Shown: one piece after another, positions 33,752-44,468 of the stretch
Numbering within the stretch: the first letter of the stretch is position 1
Layout: each line of letters begins with the position of its first letter
Assembly: GCF_016808335.1 (NCBI RefSeq)
Contig: NC_053145.1
Location: 25,758,001 to 25,822,000 of the forward strand
Source of the DNA: Panicum virgatum
Lineage: Eukaryota; Streptophyta; Magnoliopsida; Poales; Poaceae
DNA length: 64,000 bases
Direction: 5' to 3'
Made by a program: the position numbers and the translations under genes
The notes under the pieces: model-generated
What the model was told of the DNA's origin: nothing
Database searches by the model: none
What the model saw: the letters and a program-made list of their open reading frames with translations, nothing else

Positions 33752-34588
33752 TTATTCTATCTCGGAAAGCTCGTAGACATCTACTTCGTCGAGCTCGGGA
33801 ATTTTGGGCTCAAGGAATATTTTCAATCTCTAGCCATTGACCTTGAAAACATTCCCGTCATCGTCCTGGAGGGTTATAGCGCCGTGGTCAGCGGCGTTAA
33901 GCACTAAGAAGGGGCCTTCCCACTTGCTTCTAAGTTTACCATGACCAAACAGACAAACACGGGAGTTGAAAAGGAGTACCTTATCTCCCTCTTTGAACTG
34001 TTTGATCTTGATACGCTTATCATGCCATATTTTTGTTCGCTCTTTGTAGAGTTTAGAGCTGTGGTAGGCCTTCTCCCTCCATTCATCCAATTCAGCCAGT
34101 TGGATTTGTCGCTTGATTCCGGCTGATTGGAGATCCATATTCCACCTCTTAATTGCCCAATGGGACTTATACTCGAGTTCAATTGGTAAATGGCAAGTCT
34201 TGCCATAGACTAGTTGATACGGTGTTATACAGATCGGTGTTTTGTAAGCCGTTCGATAAGCCCAAAGTGCCTCGGGTAATTTGCTCTTCCAACCCTTCCC
34301 TATGGCATTGACCGTCTTTTGCAAGATGTTCTTGATTTGCTTATTGGACGTCTCTGCCTGACCACTTGTTTGGGGATGGTATGGTGTTGCAACCTGGTGG
34401 TCTACTCCTAACTCGCTGAGGCACTTCCTGAAGGTTCTATCGATGAAGTGTGAGCCTCCATCACTGAACACGACTCTTAGAACTCCAAAGCGAGGAAATA
34501 TGATTTCCTAGAACATTTTCTTGGAGCTCCTTGAATCGGCCGCAACACAAGGAAGTGCTTCGACCCATTTGGACACGTAGTCCTTTGC
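33752..34588 (-). pseudogene. Athila-2 integrase, C-terminal two thirds (copy A)
   Basis: On the minus strand the frame passes KWVEALPC, then the core strand [12 protein letters not shown] with its catalytic Asp and [11 protein letters not shown] with the catalytic Glu. The C-terminal domain follows ([36 protein letters not shown]). The longest ORF is 34471-33830, with an early TAG after VFKVNG. Coding-like sequence runs on to a TAA at 33754-33752. A stop near 34510 separates the part that begins at the Tat LTR junction. The first catalytic Asp and the HHCC domain are lost to the truncation at 34588. Confidence 0.83.
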
Positions 34589-34689
34589 CTAATCGGGTAG
34601 TTACAAGAGAGGTAAGGTACATCCATGAACTATCCCTTACTCTAGAATATTCTATGCTTATAAGTAGTCCCGCTGCCCCGGGTCTGACA
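34589..34689 (-). repeat. Truncated 3' LTR of Tat-minus, copy A
   Basis: Reverse complement of the first ~101 bases of the Tat LTR (TGTCAGACCCGGGG at the right edge), ending inside CTACCCGATTAGG. The polypurine tract AGAGCTCGGGGGCT (minus) lies at 34690-34703. Confidence 0.88.
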
Positions 34690-35765
34690 AGCCCCCGAGC
34701 TCTTCGAAGCCGAGTCCTGCAGGCGTCGAGTACTTGGCTGGGCATCTTCGAGTACTTCAAGTAGTTAGATCATCCTTCCGATTGCTTCTGGTTCTTCTTT
34801 CTGGTACGTCGAGTAGTAATCCAAGTACTCCAAGTTGCTTCGATGTTGTGAGATGCTCAAGCCCCGAAATCTTGATCATATATGGTACGCGAAGTACTCG
34901 CGCTCCATATGGAGTAGCCCCCGAGCCTTAGGTTGAATCGCAGAATCAGCCCGAGAGTCACTTTAGTCTTTTCCTTCATTATTTTTCAAAACATTTGAAA
35001 AATAAATCTCTGATGCACATATCCGCAGGCCCCGAACCTTAAATCAAAATCCCTTTTGCTACGAGTAGCCCCCGAGCATAGATTTGGAATTAAGGATTCA
35101 GGACATGGCATCAAATTTTATCCTTCAAATTATTTGCAGGATTTATCAGATCCGGAATCCGAAAAGACCTCTTTTTCAGGTAAAATCCCAGAAATATGGT
35201 ACAACTGGATACGCCACACTGATTGCACCCAAAATAACTTCAGGAATAAAACCTGGGATGTACGGCTCTTTATTCAGTGCTCACGTGGGACGTTACTATT
35301 TTGAGAATCTGCATTATTGCGTCTTTGACTGCATCCGTGAATGCCGCCATGAATGCCTCCGTGAATGCTGCCATGAATTCTTTCACTTGTAGAGTCACGG
35401 GTTCTCCTTCAGTAAGCCCCCTTGTGGCTATAAAAGGTGGGGGAGAGGCCTTTGCCAAAAGCACCAAAGTGTAGCAGCCATGGCTTATCCTTGGTGTTCT
35501 TGCTCTCGCCCTCCTGAAGTTTGTGTAGTCCTTTCCAGCAAAAGATGCTAGAAGAGAACTTGCGAGTGACAAGAGAAGTCCCTGCTACCTCATCCTGTAT
35601 CCCCAATGCTCTCATCAGATCCATTTTGGACATCATGTCCTTGCATCTTCCAATGAGGCAGATTTGGGGTCGCTGGGTTGAGTCTTGTTGTGTCACATCC
35701 TTGGGGTTGCCTGTTTCTGGGTGCCCAAGAACTGACATCTCTGGTAAGGAGACTTAATCTTGTCA
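34690..35765 (-). other. 3' non-coding region of Tat-minus, copy A
   Basis: Reverse complement of the 7860-8842 region of Tat-plus. No coding potential. Ends at the target duplication caacg (35766-35770) of the solo LTR. Confidence 0.8.
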
Positions 35766-35770
35766 CAACG

Positions 35771-38700
35771 TGTAACACCCTGATTTAAATTTCAGCTTTT
35801 ATTAATAAATTTAATTGGCTTTATTAAATTTTCTAAGGTTTATTGTGTTTAGTATGGCATTTAATTAAATTTTGTTTCACAAGTAATTAAAATTTGACTA
35901 AGTTTAAAATTTTGTTGCTGCATACATGCTGGAGCATTTATTTTATTTGCTCGTGTGCATTGGGTGGTTGAATTCAAATTTTGTTTGAATTCAAATAGCT
36001 TTGTTTGAGTTAGAATTAGATAGGAGAAAGAAAACCAGAAAATAGAAACCCGAAACCAGCCCGAACCCAACAGCAGCCCAACCCGCGGCCTGGGCCCAGC
36101 CTCGGTCCATCCCGTGCGTGGCCCAAACTGCCCGCGCGGCCCAGCCCGCCTCCGATCCACTCCCAGACCGGCCCAGCTCCTTTTTTTTTCGGCAGCCCAA
36201 CCCAGCTACTTCCCCTCTCCCCGTCTCCCGCTCGCCCCGCTCAACCTTGCGCCACAGCCCGTCGCACCCCGCGCTCGCCCTCGCTGCCACCTGGACCCCG
36301 CACGCCAGTCCGATCTCCTCTCGCTGACGCCGTGGCCCCGCACGACAGTGCTTCCTTCCCCAGAGCGCGCAACGCCTCGCCGCAATCCCCGCCGAAGATC
36401 TCTCCGCGGACTTCCCTCAGCCCCGCACGCCGAGGCCCGGCGTCCCCCCTTTAAAGACGCCCCTGGCCCTCCCCCGCATCGCATCCTCCTTCTGCAGCCC
36501 ACCCAAACCCTAGCGCCGCCTCCACCCCGTTCCGCCGTACTCCGCCGCGCCGTGCCTCTGCGCCGACGCAGACCCGCCGTTCCACCGCCGTGGCCTATCA
36601 CGCAGCAACCCCGGTGAGCTCCTGAGCCCCACCGTTGCGAGCCTTGCGCAGCAGTGCCACCAATTGGGGCTTGGGGCCGTCTTCCCCGAGCTACGCCACC
36701 CGGGAGCCGGAGCTCCGCCACGTCACCACGGACCCGGGGCCCTGCTGCCCCTCTACGATGGCCACACGCTCACGAAGCCGCAAACCAAGGTAAGGAAGTT
36801 GTCCGTGCTTCTTTTTCCATGCGCGCCCTAGCTATCCGGTGAGAATTGCTCACCGGCGAACCTTCGCCGCCCCTCACCACGGCGAGCCCTTGCGAAACCC
36901 CAATCCCCCACCCGACGTACCCAGTGGAGTTCGCCATGTTGCGGACTACCTCCCTGACCCGAACCCGCGTTGAATCAAGCCCGCAGCGCTCTTTTGCCGA
37001 AATCCGGCGAAGTCCCCGCCGCGGAGCAGAGCTCCGGCGACGGCGCCGCCGCCCCCCACGCACCAACTGCCCTGCGCCGTCCGATCAGGAACGGGCGCTC
37101 GAGATTAGAACTCAGGCCCTTTAGATCCGAGCCGTCAGATCCAAAACCGGCGGCCCAGATTAGAAGATACCCCTTCGCGCGTTACTTTTGTTAAAGAGGC
37201 CCTCAGTTTTTCTTTATTTAACCCGCAGTCCACCACAGTTGAAAAATAATTCCAAATCTGCCCTTCCTTTTATGTTTTAGACCCTGAGCTTCTTTAAAAT
37301 AGAACCCGCCGTCCATAGCTGCTGTTTTTACATGTTAGACCCTAGATTTAGTCTTTAATTACGTCTAGGCCCTCGGTTTTAGCAGAAAACCCCCTGGAAC
37401 CTTAGTTTTCTTACAGATAAGCCCCTAGAACTTGTTTTTAGCCTAGAAAATGCGTTTTAGCTCCGTTTTTAGTGTTCTTTATATCCTCGCGATCGTTGTA
37501 ATGCGTAGAATAGTTCTAGAGTAGTTTTGTGCGCTGTTTTTATGTATTGATGTACTGTTCTTTAGCTTTTGTTAGAGTTTGCTTGTCTGCTTATTATCAT
37601 GCTTTGTTTTGGCCATGTGTTCGTGAGTAGACGCTGAGCTACCTGAGGAGCCCCAGTACCAGTACCCGGAGCAGCCGTCTTCCGAGCACTTTGAGCAGCA
37701 GCCAGAGCAGTACGAGGAAGGCAAGTATAACATGAACAACCCATCACTTTTAAATACATTTTCATACTGCATTTTAATACTGTATGCCTATAAGGATTTC
37801 CTAGCCACTTTATATCCTTTATTTATATCCTTGGGTTGCATTATGGTTAGTTGTGCTAGGTTGCTGCGCTATAACACACTTTGGTCCTTTTTAATTAAAT
37901 TGATTAATGGTTTACTTGAACATAATTCTGAGAGTGGCCCTCTGTGTGGATGAGTGGCTCACGTCTCGTTAAAAGATGTTTTTGTAGAAACATGGTTTAG
38001 GGGGCCAGCACGGTGCTTAGTGCTTGGTTGGCCACTCTCCATAAGGACCGGTTCATAGAGCGACAACCTGGGACATCAGCGCTACCACAAGGCTAGAATG
38101 GGATAGACTTGGCTTACTAATTAGGTCTTTTTGGTTTGGAGTAACTTACCTGTGGGGCAAGAGTAGTAAGCTTCAATGGTCCCTGCTCCTCCGGCTGGTC
38201 TGTGCTTGGATTGCGCTCCTGTGCTTGTACCCCCGTGAGGTGGGCCCCATCGTCGCCGACCTAACTCTTAGCGGTTACGCCTTACCAACGAGATTCTTTG
38301 TAATGGCCTCGTAGTGAGTCGCTAGCCATCTCACCTAAGGAAGTGTGATGAACAACTGGCGTAGCTCACGACTTGTGGGTAAAGATGTGCAACCTCTGTA
38401 GAGTGTAAAACTGGTATACTAGCCGTGCTCACGGTCATGAGCGGCCCAGATCCTCCTTTTGATTAGTGAAGTTATCTCCTTCCGACGAGGGAGGTGCTTC
38501 TCGGGGTTTACCTTGGTGGCTTGGTTTTGGTTTGGTTTCTCAGTAGTTACATGATTAAAACTTGATTAATTACTATGTAACTGGGTTAATGGTAATTCAT
38601 CAACTCGTAGTAAATAGCTTTAATAAAATTTTGCCAACACTTAAAAGCTAATGCAGTTGAGTCAGCCAGCCTAGAGCCTCATAGTTTGTGTTATACTTGT

Positions 38701-39085
38701 TGAGTACAAGTTGTGTACTCACTCTTGCCTCTTCTCTACTTTTTCCTCTTGGCTACGCTACTGCTGCTCAGTTCCTGCTGACACGAGGGAGTTCGTCCAG
38801 CGCTACCAGGACTACGAGGACTTCTAGGTGCTTCGTCTCCCAGTCGACGTCCCTGTGGCGCCCTCTTCAGCTTCGGAGAGCTTTTATCGTATTTTGTACT
38901 TCGTTCCCGCTGTATCAGACATTTTTGTCATTATTGTAATAAATAACATTCGTATTCGCTTTATTATGTCTTTTTACGTGATATGTGCTATGATATACTG
39001 TTCATTCTGTTGTATATACGTGTGACTTGATCCTGGCACGTATATGATTGCTCGGTTTATGCTCTTTTATAAACCGGGTGTTACA
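35771..39085 (+). mobile_element. Solo LTR, 3315 bp, Tekay-like (TGTAACACCC...GGGTGTTACA)
   Basis: Ends form a perfect 10-bp inverted repeat and are flanked by a 5-bp duplication caacg (35766-35770, 39086-39090). Copy B shows the empty site near 49238. A GC-rich block (36060-37190) with proline- and arginine-rich spurious ORFs is followed by AT-rich sequence, an exon-like segment at about 37629-37722 bordered by GTGAGTAG...GAAGGCAAG, and a segment ending GACTACGAGGACTTCTAG near 38827. No PBS, polypurine tract or retroviral domain. The 5-bp duplication and TG...CA ends fit a solo LTR better than a DNA transposon. Confidence 0.75.
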
Positions 39086-39573
39086 CAACGTATTCTGGGA
39101 GAAGGAGAATTTTCTCCAGAAGATGCTACAAGAGGACTTGCGAGGTGATTACTGTAATCTGCCTCCATACTCTTGAAACTTTTCTCCCAAAGTACGAGTT
39201 TCATTATTCCCTTAGTGGGAATAACATATTTGTACTTTGTCATGGCCTCGGGCCGATCTAGCTGCAGCAGGCGTCGACTAGAAGCTCCAAGAGATCCAGG
39301 CGATGTGCATGCAGGTCCGAGTCATTGTAAAGCTAGTTAGGAAAAAGTACTCGAGTTGTAATATCGAGTAGTTGTACTGTGCCCAGTACTTTTCCTTGGT
39401 CTGGAATGTAATCCCAGTTGAGGAAAGAAGTATCGAATAGTTGATTAGGGATGTATTTTGTTTTTCTAGAATGTACTCTTAGAAAAACGAATGTCTCAGG
39501 AAATCTCGTTTTTTCCGCAATTTGCAATGGACTGTTGGCCTGTTGGGTGTTTTTACCATGTTGCCACCGCCAT

Positions 39574-39580
39574 TATAAAA
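39574..39580 (+). promoter_or_regulatory. TATA box of the antisense gene in Tat-minus A
   Basis: TATAAAA in GCCATTATAAAATGATAC, 141 bp before the ATG at 39715. Confidence 0.6.
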
Positions 39581-39714
39581 TGATACAGTAACTAGATTTT
39601 ACCCCACCGGCCGCCATTCTCCTTTTACTATTTTAGATCTGTTCTTGCCATCTGAGATCTAAAACTCCTTGCTCTCCCTTGCTTCCCAAATTCACTTAGG
39701 GTTTTAGACAGTGA

Positions 39715-40175
39715 ATGCGCATGAAGCGCTCTGTTGATTTTCGGGTGGCCCCGAAGATGTCGAGTAAGGGCAAGGGTGTAGCTGCGAAACCAACCCGCGA
39801 AGAAGGATGGATAACAAGTAAGTGCTCTGAATCTGACCTAGAAACTTTAGTTTCTGCTGGTCTTTTGCCAGAGAAATCCGTCATCCAATGGCGTCCTACC
39901 TTGGGTGAGTATTGTCCGTATGAAAATACGGGCGAAATCGTCATTTTTGCTCCTTATTTAGAATGGAAATTGCGGTTTCCTTGTTCATTTTTCTTCTCTG
40001 GGCTCCTGCGCTACTACAGGATCCAGCTTCACCATTTGACCCCCAATTCCTTTGTTCATATTCCTATATTCGTGCATTTGTGTGAAGCTTTTCTGGGCAT
40101 CGAGCCCCATTTTGAACTCTTCTGGTTTCTATTCCATCTTAAACCACAGCCAGATTCCTACGTTTTAGATGTAGT
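39715..40175 (+). pseudogene. PF04195 antisense gene, exon 1 fragment (Tat-minus A)
   Basis: ATG at 39715 (ATGCGCATGAAGCGC) opens 154 uninterrupted codons with EEGWITSKCSESDLETLVSAG, LLRYYRIQLHHLTPNSF, HLCEAFLGIEPHFEL and FLFHLKPQPDS. This is the best preserved N-terminal part of the family in the window, still with ATG and TATA box. It ends at a deletion: after GATGTAGT (40168-40175) the sequence jumps to DNA that in Tat-plus lies beyond the exon, with the shared word GTAGT at the break. Exons 2-7 and the rest of exon 1 are missing. It converges on the minus-strand copy starting at 40753. Confidence 0.82.
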
Positions 40176-40313
40176 GTAACTCCCTTAGTGGTCCAAGCAA
40201 GCGGGAGACTCGTGTCGACCTTTTTACGGTACCAGGAACTTGTTTTATGCTCCTTGGAATAGCTTCCACAGTTGACCGGTTAGGATAGACCTTATCTGGT
40301 CACCCAAGTGGAA
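40171..40313. other. Deletion and tandem-duplication junctions
   Basis: Left break at 40171-40175 (microhomology GTAGT) joins the antisense exon to the reverse complement of Tat-plus 5905-5770. Right break at about 40310-40313 joins CACCCAAGTGG to AATCTGGCTGCGG, the point in Tat-plus at 6766, with a shared GG(A). The right break is the seam between duplication copies A and B. Confidence 0.8.
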
Positions 40314-40753
40314 TCTGGCTGCGGTTTAAGATGGAATAGAAACCGGAAGAGTTCAAAATGGGGCTCGATGCCCAGAAAAGCTTCACACAAATGCATGAAT
40401 ATAGAAATATGAACAAAGGAATTGGAGGTCAAATGGTGAAGCTGGATCCTGTAGTAGCGCAGGAGCCCAGAGAAGAAAAATGAACAAGGAAACCCCAATC
40501 CCGGTTCCAAATAAGGAGAAAAAGTGACAATTTTGCCCGTATTTTCATACGGACAATCCTCACCCAAGGCAGGACACCATTGGATGATGGATTTCTCCAG
40601 CAAAAGACCAGCAGAAACTAAAGTTTCTAGGTCAGATTCAGAGCACTTACTTGTGATCCATCCTTCTTCGTGGGTTGGTTTCGCAGATACACCCTTGCCC
40701 TTACTCAACTTCTTCGGGGCCATCCGGAAATCAATAGAGCGCTTCACGTGCAT
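40312..40753 (-). pseudogene. PF04195 antisense gene, exon 1 fragment (Tat-plus B)
   Basis: ATG at 40753 (minus) opens about 147 codons matching the copy at 7204: EEGWITSKCSESDLETLVSAG, LLRYYRIQLHHLTSNSF, HLCEAFLGIEPHFEL, FLFHLKPQPDS. The TAG that breaks the 7204 copy is CAG here. It is cut off at the duplication seam (40312), and the last few codons after PDS are foreign. Its TATA box is at 40889-40895. Confidence 0.82.
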
Positions 40754-40888
40754 ACACTGACTAAAACCCTAAGTGAATTTGAGAAGCAAGGGAGAGCAAG
40801 GAGTTTTAGATCTCGGATGGCAAGAATAGATCTAAAATAGTAAAAGGAGAATGGCGGCCGGTGGGGTAAAAACCTAGTTATCGTTCTA

Positions 40889-40895
40889 TTTTATA
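40889..40895 (-). promoter_or_regulatory. TATA box of the antisense gene in Tat-plus B
   Basis: TATAAAA on the minus strand, 136 bp from the ATG at 40753, same context as at 7340. Confidence 0.6.
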
Positions 40896-42392
40896 ATAGC
40901 AGTGGCAACACGGTAAATACCTAGAAGGCTAAGAGTCAGTTACCAATTGCGAAAAAACAGGATTTTCTAAGATATTTCTTTTTTCTAAGATTACATTCTG
41001 GAAAAAGAAAACACTCACATCCCTAGACAACTACTCGACTCATCTTTCCTCAACTGGGATTACATTCCATGATAAAGGAAAAGTACTCGACACAGTACAA
41101 CTACTCGATATTACAACTCGAGTACTTCTTCTTGACTAGCTTTACAATGACTCAGACCTGCATGCACACCGTCTAGATCTCCTGGAACTTCTAGTCGAGG
41201 CCTGCTGCAGCTAGATCGGCCCGAGGCCATGACCAAGTACAAACTTGTTATTCCCATCAATGGAATATTGATGCTCGTATTCTGGGACAAAAGTTTCAAG
41301 AGTTTGGAGGCAGATTACAGTAATCGCCTCGCAAGATCTCTTGTAGCATCTTGCAGAGAAATTTCTCCCTCTCCCTGAATACGTTGTGACGAGATTAAGT
41401 CTCCTTACCAGAGATGTCAGTTCTTGGGCACCCAAAAACAGGCAACCCCAAGGATGTGACACAACAAGACTCAACCCATCAACAGAGAACCTACCTCATT
41501 GGAATATGCAAGGGCATGATGTCCAAAATGGATCCGATGAGAGCATTGGGGTTGTAGGATGAGATAACAGGAACTTCTCTTGTCACTCGCAAGTTCTCTT
41601 CTAGCATCTTTTGTTGGAAAGGACTACGCAAACTTTAGGAGGGCGAGAGCAAGAACACCCTGGTGCTTCTAGCAAAGGCCTCCTTCCCACCTTTTATAGC
41701 CGCAAGGGACCTTACTAGAGGACAACCCGTGATGCTACAGTGGTAGCATTCATGAGCGTAATAATGCAGATTCTCCATACAGTACAGTCCCATGTGAGCA
41801 TACAGTAAAAGGATATACATCCCGGGTTTTATTTCTGAAGATATTTCAGGTGCAATCAGTGTGGCATATCCAATCGAATCATTTTTCTGGGATTTTTTAC
41901 CCGAAAAAGAGGTCTTTTCGGATACCGGATCTGATTAAACCTACAGATATTCTAAAGAATAAAATCTGATGCCACGTCTTAGATCCTTAATTCCAAATCT
42001 TTGCTCGGGGGCTACCCACAGAATAAGAGATTTTGATTTAAGGCTCGGGGGCTGCGGGATATGTGCATCCGAGATTTATTTTTCAATTTTTTTGGAAAAT
42101 AATGAAGGAAAAAGACTAAAATGACCCTCAGCCTGATTCTGCGATTCAACCTAAGGTTCATGGGCTACTCCATATGGAGCGTGAGTACTTCGCGCACCAT
42201 ATATGATTAAGATTTCGGGGCTTGAGCACCTCACAGCCACGAAGCAACTGAAAGTACTTGGAAGACTACTCGACGTATCTGAAGGAAGGCCTAGAAGCAA
42301 CTAGGAGGACGTTCTAACTACTTGAAATACTCAAAGACGCCCAGCCAAGTACTCGACGCCTACAGGACTCGGCTACGAAGAGCCCGGGGGCT

Positions 42393-42808
42393 TGTCAGAC
42401 CCGGGGCAGCGGGACTGCTTATAGGCATAGAATGTTCTAATGTAAGGAATATCTCACGGATGTACCTTTCCTCTCTTGTAACTACTCGAATAGGCGTAGA
42501 ACTAGCTGCGGTACAAAGGAAACTACCCGATTGTGTTGTAGTAGGACTCCAACTGTACTCGGCTAGGATTTTTCATGTAACCCTGTTCCCCCGGATATAT
42601 AAGGGAGGGCAGGGACCCCCTCGAAACACATCAACACCTAAGACAATACAAACCACCACACAAGACATAGGGTATTACGCAACTCACGGCCCGAACCTAT
42701 CTAAATCTTTGTGTTCCTTGTACCATTGAGTTCCAGAGCAGTCGATCCCTACCTATAAACCTTACTGCTAAGGGTATCCCTGAGTAGGCTTGGCGGTAAA
42801 CACCGACA
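42393..42808 (+). repeat. 3' LTR of Tat-plus, copy B
   Basis: 416 bp, TGTCAGACCCGGGG...CCGACA, followed by ctatc (42809-42813) and the same old flank as copy A (42814-42989). Confidence 0.93.
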
Positions 42809-42989
42809 CTATCACATATAGATTTATCATTTCAGGCAATATCAAAGTCATACCACTTAATTAGTACAAACACGGGTTTAATTATTACATAATTCAAGAG
42901 AGTTCAATTGTTTCCACCCATTACAAGCCCGTTGGGCAGAATTCTTAGAGCAAACAGAAAGCGATAGTGGAACTAGTCTTCAGGTCCTC

Positions 42990-44468
42990 TGTTGGCACTC
43001 CTTAGCCTAACGAATTACTCCGCAAGCGCCCAGAGACCGAATGTAGCTTTCACCAGGGAGTATACCTGGGATATCGAATCCAAAGAATGGTAAGGCTTCG
43101 ACCAAACTTAGAGATCTTCAACCGGACACAACCAAAGAGAAGAAGAACAGGGAAGACGGCCTAACTCCAGATAACCTACTGTTCTGACTAGTTGACAAGC
43201 TAATTACTGACTTGATCTGCTTCGGCGGCTGGAAGAGGAAGGACTTCAGAAAGGGATGAGAGGGGAGTCCAACGGCAACCGGCACTACTGCTATGAAAAC
43301 ACCCGAACATGGTGGACTACGAGAGATAGATAGGGTTTTCACCACCTACCGCCTACCACAATGGTTCCGTGGGGTGGAACACAACCTGAGATAACAACCA
43401 ATCCTGGGCACCACGCCCACAGCTCTCGAGCTACTTGCACCTACCGTGTACTTAGATAGAAAGCAACCTCAAATAAGCAGAACTTACTTCTTACGCAGAC
43501 TCAGGATCCTGCAGATCAAAGTAAGTACTTAACAAGTAACTAAGACAGAAAGTAAAGCTAGCGAGAATCTGAAGTTGAGACAAGGAACTTACTCAAGTAT
43601 ATTCATCCGAAAAGGATACAAAAGAGGAGTAAGACCGAGAGTACTCGAGTCCGCTCCTTCCAGCTCGGCTTTCACCAGAGCACTCACCTCACTCTCTTCC
43701 TACTCAACACAAGAGTGTAACAAGAGACTCTCTTCTCTAATGGATGGGTGTGTGTTACAAGAGGGGGTTTGGGCTCTATTTATACTACTCTATGGTTGGT
43801 ACTGAGCTGAGCGTCGGTTGCACGCAGGTAAGTTAGTTGTGCTTGTCTTTCACGCTAAGGGAGAGCATCGGAGGCTGCCAGGTGGGGTCGGCCAGCCTCC
43901 CCTAGGCCGGCCGGCCTGGGGATGTGGCCATCTGGCCACCGCCTTTGAGTGGACGCTTTGGATCTCCTCCTAAGGTCGGTGGCAGTTGTGTAGCTCCAAC
44001 GGAGACAGTTAGAGGCCGGCCGGTCTCTCCTAGGCCGGCCGGCCTGGCTCTGGCTTGGCTCGGGCTTTCGTCGCTCTGGCATGTTGCACTCAAGGCCCAC
44101 ATTGCTCCTTAAGTTGAGTTGGGTTCTGAATCTTCGGGTTGTCATTGGATTTGGGCTCAACTCCACTTGGTTCAAGCCTTTCGGCCTTGACTTGTGAATT
44201 CTGCCTAAACCACATTGGTGTGACCTTGATCTTGGGATCAAGCCATGTTCCACAAAGTTGCAAGATGAAATGTTGCAGAGGTAGGCCGGCCGGCCTGTGA
44301 TTCACCCCATTTCGGCTCATTTTTGTACATGTTGCTCCTGGATTTAAATACTCACAAAAACTCATGGAACTTGTTAGTGTTAGTGAAAATTATAACAACA
44401 TAGTTTTAAAAGCATAAAATCCGAAGGAATGTTGGCGGTAAAAATCATCAAAATCGACCACCAACTCA
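42990..44468 (-). repeat. 3' LTR of Athila-2, copy B
   Basis: 1479 bp, plus-strand TGTTGGCACTCC...CCACCAACTCA, homologous to 9438-10935. The third GGCCGGCC cluster is reduced to one palindrome (44283-44296). Confidence 0.75.
43777..43784 (-). promoter_or_regulatory. TATA box in Athila-2 LTR (copy B)
   Basis: TATAAATA, minus strand, same context as 10225-10232. Confidence 0.6.

Larger units (their letters stand above)
9438..34588 (-). mobile_element. Athila-2, copy A: 3' part, minus strand, split by Athila-1
   Basis: Reading right to left: an integrase fragment (34588-33752), 3' untranslated region (33751-32068 and 10998-10936), polypurine tract, then a 1498-bp LTR (10935-9438). Athila-1 sits between 10998 and 32067. 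The element is cut at 34588, where its integrase gene is fused to a truncated Tat LTR. That junction is shared by copy B (48026), so it predates the duplication. The 5' LTR, gag and RT are absent. Assignment to Athila rests on integrase sequence shared with Athila-1 and Athila-3. Confidence 0.78.
6766..40311 (+). repeat. Copy A of a tandem duplication
   Basis: The order Tat-plus 3' part, flank, Athila-2 3' part, Tat-minus LTR stub, Tat-minus antisense gene in 6766-40311 is repeated in the same orientation from 40312. Removing Athila-1 (10999-32066) and the solo LTR at 35771-39085 leaves about 9.2 kb of duplicated sequence. Copy A also carries a deletion of about 965 bp near 33218 and a deletion at 40171-40175. 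Confidence 0.85.
34589..40311 (-). mobile_element. Tat-minus, copy A: truncated non-autonomous Tat element split by a solo LTR
   Basis: Reading right to left: a 137-bp piece homologous to 5770-5905 of Tat-plus, the antisense gene exon 1, the 3' non-coding region and a 101-bp stub of the 3' LTR. The solo LTR 35771-39085 interrupts it. No 5' LTR or gag is in this copy. The LTR stub is fused to Athila-2 integrase. Confidence 0.82.
40312..42808 (+). mobile_element. Tat-plus, copy B: 3' part only
   Basis: Homologous to 6766-9256 of Tat-plus. Holds the 5' half of the antisense exon, its promoter, the non-coding 3' region (no ORF of note, 40896-42379), the polypurine tract and the 3' LTR. The 5' LTR and gag region are absent because the duplication began inside the element. 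Confidence 0.88.

Noticed and set aside
36114..36721. GC-rich Pro/Arg/Ala ORFs on both strands (167-171 codons) as a possible host gene
   Set aside because: They lie inside a solo LTR with target duplications, have low-complexity composition on both strands and match no domain I know.
35771..39085. DNA transposon, because of the 10-bp terminal inverted repeat
   Set aside because: The 5-bp target duplication and TG...CA ends fit LTR integration, no transposase is present, and inverted LTR ends of this kind are common.
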